DNA of 64,000 nt from NCBI RefSeq assembly GCF_009363075.1, contig NZ_CP045293.1:4154001-4218000 (forward strand), in the 5' to 3' direction. Below are positions 58,537 through 64,000 of this stretch, piece by piece (position 1 is the first letter of the stretch; each line of letters starts with the position of its first letter). The notes below the pieces were generated by a model that was given only the letters and a program-made list of their open reading frames with translations, made no database searches and was not told the DNA's origin. This stretch comes from Paenibacillus guangzhouensis. GTDB lineage: Bacteria; Bacillota; Bacilli; Paenibacillales; Paenibacillaceae. The position numbers were made by a program, and so were the translations under genes.

Positions 58537-59016
58537 TGATATTTCCATCCTTTCCCACACTTCGTTGTATTGGTGACATTTTAACAAAACCCTCTCTCAA
58601 AATTCTCACAAATTGTCGTATCGTGTCGATGAATGACCAAACATGAGAAGAACCGTCCAGCTTATCACTGGGCGGTCCCTTTAACCTTATATACCTTTAC
58701 CTCTCTTCACCCACCATCCTATCATCATGGATATTTGCAGGATAGAGGACCTTCACGACGGCAATTTTCCACCTATAGTGGATATCTGCACGAACTTTCC
58801 CACTAGAAGTCACTCTGATGGCGAATTCGACACGCTATCGTGTATGAACTCCAACATAGAACACGATGAAGTCAAAATGGCGCTCCTACACTGTATGAAA
58901 TCCATTGTAGCCTCCTACTCAACACATCTAAGAAGAAAGACTTCGCCGCCACACATTATCTTTCAAAGGAAAAAGCAGGAGCCCCAGCCCCTGCTTCTCA
59001 TCATTATCCATATACG
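58537..59016. other. Intergenic stretch with hairpins and decayed repeats
   Basis: A stem ACCGTCCAG / CTGGGCGGT (58651-58675) followed by CCCTTT lies ~60 bases after the upstream end. Further on are two copies of GGATAT-Y-TGCA (58732, 58780) 48 bases apart and small palindromes ATCGTGT/ACACGAT (58837-58867) and CTACA/TGTAG (58886-58910). A 97-codon open frame here has no ribosome site and runs into a terminator; I do not call it a gene. Confidence 0.5.
58969..58998 (-). terminator. Rho-independent terminator of the sulfate operon
   Basis: Minus strand AGAAGCAGGGGC / GCTCCTGCTT stem with a TGGG loop and a trailing TTTTTCC, just after the binding-protein stop at 59017. Confidence 0.8.
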
Positions 59017-60102
59017 TTAAATCCCAGCCAGCACTTGATACCAAACGCCGCGCTTGGAATACAGCTTCTCCCGTACTTCCTTCCAACCGCCTAAATATTG
59101 AATATCGAATAATCCTGCCGGCGTTGCATACCGATCTTTGACTGCCGCATAGACCTCTGGATTCACGGGTCTAAACCCGGCATCCGCGAATGCCTTCTGC
59201 GCCTCGTCTTGCACGAGATAATCGATGAAGGCTTCAGCAACTTCCCTCGTTCCGTGCTTATCGACGTTCTTATCGACGACCGCTGCCGGATTCTCAATGC
59301 GAATCGTATTCGTCGGCACAACGATATCATACTTCTTCCCTTGCCCAATGCGTGCGAGGAGTTCGTTCTCATACGTCACAATAACATCTCCAACGCCGTA
59401 TTCGAACGCAGCCATCGATGCGCGTCCGCTCTTATCGAGCGACTCAATGTTCTGATGCACGCGTTCCAGATACTGCTTGGCGAAGGCAGGGTCCTTCGCG
59501 CCCTTGGCTTCCGAAGCCTTGAGACCCGCGCCATAGATCGCATTGATATCCCACTGTGCGCCGCCGGATGTCTTCGGATTCGGGTACAGCACCTTAACCC
59601 CCGGCTTCATCAGGTCCTCCCAATCCTTAATCCCGAGCGGATTCCCTGGACGTGTACCGAGCACCACGATCGAATCCGTGATCATGCCTTGATTCGCACT
59701 CTTCTTCCATTCGTGCGTGATCAATTTAGCCTTCGTTAATTTGTCGATATCGCCTTCCATTGCGAGCAAGGTAACATCGGCCTCGAAGCCGCCGACAATC
59801 GCTCTCGCCTGCGTTCCTGAAGCCTCATAAGACTCTTGGAACGTAACGCGCTGGCCCGTCTTCTGGAGCCAATACGCCTGGAACCCCGGCAAAATATTCT
59901 GCAGCGCATCTTTCACCACGCTATAAGCGCCAATCACGAGTGTCACCTCTTGACCTTCAGCCGACGATTTCGGTGCGGCCGCAGCGCCGGCCGTCGAAGC
60001 CGAAGGCTGTGATGCGCCGCCGCAAGCCGTCGTAAAGGCGCTAAGCAGGCAGATCATTATGAGTAATATCAGCGCAGAGCGCGCACGCTTCGGTTGCATC
60101 AC
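59017..60102 (-). CDS. Sulfate/thiosulfate-binding lipoprotein
   Basis: 361 residues: lipobox LSAFTTAC (Cys ~27) and a class II periplasmic-binding fold of the Sbp/CysP family. Recognisable segments are LVIGAYSVVKDALQNILPGFQAYW, FQESYEASGTQARAIVGGFEADV (the anion-binding region), GNPLGIKDWEDLMKPGVKVLYPNPKTSGGAQWDINAIYGA and VVDKNVDKHGTREVAEAFIDYLVQ. It delivers sulfate to the CysT-CysW-CysA transporter encoded directly upstream. Placed last in the operon instead of first. Confidence 0.93.
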   Translation of the reverse strand: MMQPKRARSALILLIMICLLSAFTTACGGASQPSASTAGAAAAPKSSAEGQEVTLVIGAYSVVKDALQNILPGFQAYWLQKTGQRVTFQESYEASGTQARAIVGGFEADVTLLAMEGDIDKLTKAKLITHEWKKSANQGMITDSIVVLGTRPGNPLGIKDWEDLMKPGVKVLYPNPKTSGGAQWDINAIYGAGLKASEAKGAKDPAFAKQYLERVHQNIESLDKSGRASMAAFEYGVGDVIVTYENELLARIGQGKKYDIVVPTNTIRIENPAAVVDKNVDKHGTREVAEAFIDYLVQDEAQKAFADAGFRPVNPEVYAAVKDRYATPAGLFDIQYLGGWKEVREKLYSKRGVWYQVLAGI

Positions 60103-60137
60103 ATTTCCTCTTTTCTCGGTTGTATTGGAGGCCTCAT

Positions 60138-61202
60138 CTAAATATGAACCGGCATCGGATCAACCTTCATCCGATTCTCCATCATCCAGCTGTCCTGATC
60201 ATTAAACAGATAAGCACGATGAATCAGCACATGGATCTCATCCCCTGGATGCAGCACTTCCTTCTCCAAAGAACGATACGTAATCAACGTATGCTGACCA
60301 ACCACCACTTCAACCATCCATTCACTGCCGCGGAAATGAATATGCTTAATACGCCCTCTCTCCGTCGCAGAAGCAATCGGGAACTCCTGCCGACTGCCAA
60401 TCTCGATATACTCCGGACGAATGAGCGCTTTGGTACTCGGCCAATGCGCCGCATCCTCGAAGCCTTTTAATTCTGAAATGTTGTCGACGATCGACGACTC
60501 ACCGATAAAGCTCGCAACGAAAGGCGTCTGCGGCGACTTGTATATATCCCAAGGGGTACCCTTCTGCTCGACACGCCCCTGACTAATGATCATAATCTCA
60601 TCAGCGACCTCAATTGCTTCATCCTGGTCGTGCGTAACAAAGATCGACGTAATGCCTACACGCTCAATCAGGTCGCGCAACCAAGTTCGTAGCTCCTGCC
60701 GAATTTTCGCATCAATCGCGGCGAATGGCTCATCTAACAGCAGCAATTGCGGCTCGGGAGCAAGTGCCCGCGCGAACGCCACACGCTGCCGCTGTCCGCC
60801 TGACAGCTGATGCGGATAACGATGTTCGAACCCGGACAGCCCCGTCAATTCGACGAGCTCCATTACGCGTGATTTGATCTGCTGCTTCGATTGCTTCTTA
60901 ATTTTCAGACCGAACGCGATATTATCATAGACCGTCATGTGCTTGAATAATGCATAGTTCTGGAACACGAATCCAATGCCGCGCTCCTGCGGAGGCAGAT
61001 CATTGACGCGTCGTCCATGGAAGAGGATATCCCCGGAATCCGGGGATTCGAGCCCCGCCAGCATCCGAAGAATCGACGTTTTTCCGCCGCCGCTCGGACC
61101 GAGCAGCCCGATCAAATGTCCTTTTTCAATCGAGAAGCTAACATCTTTCACCGCGTGAAATTGACCAAAATGTTTATTTAATCCCGACACTTCAATATGC
61201 AT
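60138..61202 (-). CDS. cysA: Sulfate/thiosulfate ABC transporter ATPase
   Basis: 354 residues from the ATG at 61202, preceded by AAGGGGAG; a longer frame reaches 61235 but overlaps cysW. Walker A GPSGGGKTS, signature LSGGQRQR, Walker B LLLDEPFAAID, and H-loop VTHDQDEA. A C-terminal TOBE-type regulatory domain follows (IRPEYIEIGSRQEFP...). It powers sulfate uptake through CysT/CysW. 35 bases separate it from the binding-protein gene. Confidence 0.94.
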   Translation of the reverse strand: MHIEVSGLNKHFGQFHAVKDVSFSIEKGHLIGLLGPSGGGKTSILRMLAGLESPDSGDILFHGRRVNDLPPQERGIGFVFQNYALFKHMTVYDNIAFGLKIKKQSKQQIKSRVMELVELTGLSGFEHRYPHQLSGGQRQRVAFARALAPEPQLLLLDEPFAAIDAKIRQELRTWLRDLIERVGITSIFVTHDQDEAIEVADEIMIISQGRVEQKGTPWDIYKSPQTPFVASFIGESSIVDNISELKGFEDAAHWPSTKALIRPEYIEIGSRQEFPIASATERGRIKHIHFRGSEWMVEVVVGQHTLITYRSLEKEVLHPGDEIHVLIHRAYLFNDQDSWMMENRMKVDPMPVHI

Positions 61203-61204
61203 CG

Positions 61205-62002
61205 TTAATGCACTCCCCTTCTTCTTTTGGCCCATTCCATAAACAACAGCAGCAGCACGGAGAACACCGCAAGCACCAATGCCACGCCATTCGCGGACAC
61301 CACATTGAAATTCTCGACATCTTGATAGACGAGGGTCGTCGCGGTCTGGGTCTTATTCATCACGTTCCCGGATACGACGAGCACCGCACCGAACTCTCCA
61401 AGCGACCTTGCAATTGTCAGTACGACCCCGTAGATCACGCCGAACCGAATGAGCGGCCACGTGACTTTCCAGAATGTCGTCCAGCCATATGCGCCAAGCG
61501 TCGAAGCCGCCTCTTCCTGCTGCGTACCGACTTCTTGCAGGACTGGCATCACTTCGCGCACCATCAGCGGAAAAGTAACGAATAGCGTAGCCAGCACCAT
61601 GCCCGGGAACGCATAGACGATTTTGAAGCCGATCGATTCGAAGAACGCCCCAATGGTCGTACTCGGACCAAGGATCAACACAATCATCAATCCCCCGATG
61701 ACCGGCGATACGGCAAAAGGTAAATCCACGATGCTATTTAAGAACTGTTTCAGCCGAGAGCCCATCCACGTCCCTCGAACTAAATACATCGCGAGCATGA
61801 CGCCAAAGATCGTATTCAATAACGTCACGACCACGACAATCCAACCGGTCATCATCAGTGCGTGAATGGCCTCTGGTCTGGTAATCGCATGGATAAGTCC
61901 ATCAAGCCCTTCCTGCCAGGCACCCGTACCAATTTTAATAAGGGGGACAATTAGCAAGACGATGAATACGAGATAGGTTAGCATGATTAACATACGTCTC
62001 AC
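61205..62002 (-). CDS. cysW: Sulfate/thiosulfate ABC transporter permease, CysW type
   Basis: About 265 residues from the GTG at 62002, eight bases after GAGGAGG and overlapping the cysT stop as GTGA; a longer frame to 62041 lies inside cysT. Six helices and the motif EAASTLGAYGWTTFWKVTWPLIRFGVIYGVVLTIARSLGEFGAVLVVSGN, which is characteristic of CysW/CysU-type permeases. It forms the membrane channel with CysT. Confidence 0.92.
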   Translation of the reverse strand: MRRMLIMLTYLVFIVLLIVPLIKIGTGAWQEGLDGLIHAITRPEAIHALMMTGWIVVVVTLLNTIFGVMLAMYLVRGTWMGSRLKQFLNSIVDLPFAVSPVIGGLMIVLILGPSTTIGAFFESIGFKIVYAFPGMVLATLFVTFPLMVREVMPVLQEVGTQQEEAASTLGAYGWTTFWKVTWPLIRFGVIYGVVLTIARSLGEFGAVLVVSGNVMNKTQTATTLVYQDVENFNVVSANGVALVLAVFSVLLLLFMEWAKRRRGVH

Positions 62003-62814
62003 TTGGCATGCCTCCTCATCTGCACCCAGTTCACAAGCCATAAAATAAGGAACGATAACGACAATAATAGAATCGATACCGCTGCTGCACCCTGGGGATT
62101 ATCACTCTCAACCTCGCCAAAAATGTAAACCGAAGCAATGAGCGTCTTGCCCGGAATATTCCCCGCGACAAGCACCACTGCACCAAACTCTGCCAGCGCA
62201 CGCGAGAATGCGAGCATCGCTCCACTTAACACGCCTGGAAGAATCGATGGCAAAATGACACGACGAAACACATGGAACCTCGAAGCGCCGAGCAAATAAG
62301 CTGCTTCTTCTTCGGATTTATCTAGTTCTTCAAGCAGTGGTTGAATGGCACGAATAACGAATGGAAATGTCACGAAGACCATGGCGATCACGATCGCCGG
62401 CTCATGGAATACAATCGGCATACCCAATTGCTCTGCCAATGAACCTACCCAGCTATTCGGGCCGAGCAGCAATAGAATCATTAATCCGCCGACAGCGGTT
62501 GGTAAAGCGAAGGGGAGATCCACGAGGCTGTTCAAGAAGGTACGACCTATAAATTGATATCGATTCAATACCCATGCAATCATCGTGCCAATGAGTATAT
62601 TGATCGCCGTTGCAATCAGCGACAGCTTCAAGGTCAATAGGATTGACTTCCAAGCAAGCGGATCGCTTACGCTATCCGTGAACGCGCTCCATCCGAGCGA
62701 GAATGACTTGGTGTATACACCGATAATTGGCAAGGCAATGAGTACGATAAAATACAGCATGACTGTACTCCGAAATCCCCAACTCCATCCTTTGTGACGC
62801 AAAATGCCATTCAT
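61999..62814 (-). CDS. cysT: Sulfate/thiosulfate ABC transporter permease, CysT type
   Basis: 271 residues, six helices, with the coupling motif EEAAYLLGASRFHVFRRVILPSILPGVLSGAMLAFSRALAEFGAVVLVAGNIPGKT typical of CysT/CysU. First gene of the operon cysT-cysW-cysA-binding protein, behind the promoter at 62879-62908. AGGAGGATCT precedes the ATG. Confidence 0.94.
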   Translation of the reverse strand: MNGILRHKGWSWGFRSTVMLYFIVLIALPIIGVYTKSFSLGWSAFTDSVSDPLAWKSILLTLKLSLIATAINILIGTMIAWVLNRYQFIGRTFLNSLVDLPFALPTAVGGLMILLLLGPNSWVGSLAEQLGMPIVFHEPAIVIAMVFVTFPFVIRAIQPLLEELDKSEEEAAYLLGASRFHVFRRVILPSILPGVLSGAMLAFSRALAEFGAVVLVAGNIPGKTLIASVYIFGEVESDNPQGAAAVSILLLSLSFLILWLVNWVQMRRHAK

Positions 62815-62878
62815 GCCTAGATCCTCCTCGTGCAGCGAAGTTCATATAATTCCTATTTATTTACTTGGTATTATGAAC

Positions 62879-62908
62879 ACTCTACCACTTGTTACCGAAT
62901 AACGTCAA
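62879..62908 (-). promoter_or_regulatory. Promoter of the sulfate transport operon
   Basis: Minus strand TTGACG (62908-62903), 18-base spacer and TAGAGT (62884-62879), ~65 bases before cysT. No riboswitch or T-box motif is apparent in the leader. Confidence 0.5.
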
Positions 62909-63007
62909 TGACTAAATCTCATATCCGTTTATCAGGTTTTCTAATGCATTCTATTCGTTTTCCTTATGATGTGTGAATGCCTATTATGCTATCTCCACGC
63001 AAACATG

Positions 63008-63039
63008 AAAAAACCGACCACCCTTATCGGGTAATCGGC
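63008..63039 (-). terminator. Rho-independent terminator of the TetR gene
   Basis: Minus strand GCCGATTACCC / GGGTGGTCGGT stem, GATAA loop, then TTTTTT; begins three bases after the stop at 63042. Confidence 0.88.
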
Positions 63040-63041
63040 TG

Positions 63042-63641
63042 CTATGGTTGAATCGCAGGTGATTCAATGATTTTCAATAATGATTGAATGTGGGATAAGG
63101 CCGCGGGCTTTACGTCGTCAAATGAGACGCGATCCTGAATATAATACGAAATGAATCCATGTACGGATAAAAATAGCGTTAATGGGAGCGTAAGCTTTAA
63201 CGTCTCGGGATGTTTAGGTCCCATACTTTGACGAACGATGACAGAGAACAATTCCAGACTGCGAGCTTGCTCCGTTCTGCAATAAGCCAGCATCTCTTCT
63301 TCACGCATGAGGAACATAATCTCATAATGATGCGGCTTCTCAAGACCGAACCGGATTAACTCAAGCATGACATGTTCCAGCTTCGCAATGCCTTCTCCTG
63401 GCGCATGGGTATAGACACGTTCCATGACACGGATCAACGCATTGAAATCCTCTACGACGAGTGCATAGAACAGTTCAGCTTTTTCTTTAAAATGATAATA
63501 TAATGACCCATGGCTGTAACCAAGTTGCTGTCCGATGCTACGCATCGAGATCGCACGATACCCTTTGGTTACGAATAAATGCCGAGCGACTTCCAATATG
63601 CGTTCCCGGGTGAGCTCCTGCTCAACTGCTCTTCTCGCCAT
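63042..63641 (-). CDS. TetR/AcrR family transcriptional regulator
   Basis: 199 residues from the ATG at 63641, preceded by AGGAG; upstream frame overlaps the preceding gene. The DNA-binding domain is clear (TRERILEVARHLFVTKGYRAISMRSIGQQLGYSHGSLYYHFKEKAELFYAL). The C-terminal half contains LTLPLTLFLSVHGFISYY, typical of TetR dimerisation helices. It follows the YigZ-family gene by 11 bases in the same direction. Target genes are unknown. Confidence 0.9.
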   Translation of the reverse strand: MARRAVEQELTRERILEVARHLFVTKGYRAISMRSIGQQLGYSHGSLYYHFKEKAELFYALVVEDFNALIRVMERVYTHAPGEGIAKLEHVMLELIRFGLEKPHHYEIMFLMREEEMLAYCRTEQARSLELFSVIVRQSMGPKHPETLKLTLPLTLFLSVHGFISYYIQDRVSFDDVKPAALSHIQSLLKIIESPAIQP

Positions 63642-63652
63642 ACCCTTTTCTC

Positions 63653-64000
63653 CTATTCTCCCTCGATGAAATACACCTGTTCTCCAATCGTTATCAATCC
63701 TTGACCTTGCGTTAAATCCGTCATCCATGCGATGAAGTCATCCGTATCCTTCGCCTCTGGCAAGCACCGCAAGGCAACCTTATCGGTGAACGCTGTCTCG
63801 CCCATTCGCATGCCGCGATTTCGGAGTTCATTCTCAAGCTTCCCCAGCCAAGTGTATTCCACTTCCACGAATACTTCCTGATGCAGCACCTTCGTAATCG
63901 ACTCCGCTGCTTCGATCGCAGCCACAGCACCGTCTGTATAGGCCCGGACAAGTCCGCCTGCACCTAACATGATTCCGCCGAAGTAACGCGTCACGACGAT
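63653..64000 (-). CDS. YigZ/IMPACT family protein (partial, N-terminus outside window)
   Basis: The visible C-terminal ~115 residues begin within the UPF0029/IMPACT domain: VVTRYFGGIMLGAGGLVRAYTDGA is its hallmark. A DUF1949-type ferredoxin-like domain follows (FVEVEYTWLGKLENELRNRGMRMGETAFTDKVALRCLPE). The frame is open to the window edge at 64000, so the gene continues. The family is related to a eukaryotic translational regulator; its bacterial role is not firmly known. Confidence 0.9.
   Translation of the reverse strand: MVVTRYFGGIMLGAGGLVRAYTDGAVAAIEAAESITKVLHQEVFVEVEYTWLGKLENELRNRGMRMGETAFTDKVALRCLPEAKDTDDFIAWMTDLTQGQGLITIGEQVYFIEGE

Noticed and set aside
58727-59020. 97-codon open frame in the gap before the SLH gene
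   Set aside because: It lacks a ribosome site, has no hydrophobic or domain pattern, and its 3' part is the terminator of the sulfate operon.

Overview
The window reads as chromosomal DNA from an endospore-forming Firmicute of the Paenibacillaceae (Paenibacillus or a close relative). This rests on gene content, not on a search: AGGAGG-type ribosome binding sites, a Bce-type two-component/ABC detoxification module, S-layer homology domains, YheC/YheD and glycosyltransferase genes of the spore-envelope type, a futalosine-type menaquinone gene pair (mqnB-mqnD), and a large secreted GH35 and AraC sugar complement. No rRNA, tRNA, transposase, phage gene or CRISPR array was seen. The window starts inside a response regulator and ends inside a YigZ-family gene.

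Layout. 1-8.3 kb: a histidine kinase/response regulator pair, a small membrane protein, a spore-envelope type glycosyltransferase and ATP-grasp protein, a DUF2167 membrane protein, an aminoglycoside-phosphotransferase-fold kinase, an S66 (MccF-like) peptidase and a flavodoxin-fold quinone reductase. 8.4-20.7 kb: mqnB-mqnD, an SDR oxidoreductase, TetR, a sugar isomerase-like TIM barrel, pyridoxal kinase, an M29 aminopeptidase, a LigB-type dioxygenase, a lipoprotein, an MBL hydrolase, a tandem pair of secreted CAP-domain proteins and a PAP2 phosphatase. 20.7-28.1 kb: a minus-strand operon btuF-btuC-btuD-cobT-cobU-cobS-cobQ behind a promoter, a cobalamin riboswitch and a terminator. 28.2-32.6 kb: bceRSAB-like genes. 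32.6-33.1 kb: nine copies of a 51-bp palindromic tandem repeat. 33.1-35.9 kb: a second cobalamin operon (threonine-phosphate decarboxylase, cbiZ, cbiB). 36.3-43 kb: lplJ, an EamA transporter, a HAD phosphatase, a frameshifted MFS gene, and nrdD-nrdG behind two candidate NrdR boxes. 43-53.7 kb: GH35 beta-galactosidase, two AraC regulators, a Gfo/Idh/MocA dehydrogenase with two TIM-barrel isomerase/lyase-like genes, a UPF0045 protein and a sugar ABC importer. 53.9-58.5 kb: a 1.5k-residue cohesin/propeller/SLH surface protein. 59-64 kb: a sulfate ABC importer, a TetR regulator and a YigZ-family gene.

How the parts fit. The two cobalamin operons together encode corrinoid uptake, cobinamide salvage (CbiZ), aminopropanol side-chain attachment (CobD-type decarboxylase plus CbiB), amidation (CobQ) and nucleotide-loop assembly (CobU, CobT, CobS). 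No corrin-ring genes are present, so within this window the pathway looks like salvage plus late assembly. The 43-54 kb block is a carbohydrate-use neighbourhood with its own regulators.

Non-coding structure worth attention: a dispersed ~171-bp element with terminal inverted repeats present twice in opposite orientation (12815-12986 and 46958-47128) plus a lone end at 48224; the 51-bp palindromic array at 32606-33047; duplicated terminators and upstream palindromes around the CAP gene pair; and a glycosyltransferase whose best-placed start codon appears to be ATC. I found no clearly new multi-gene defence or mobile system; the strongest candidates for undescribed biology are the two repeat families, the sugar-acting enzyme trio and the SLH surface protein.
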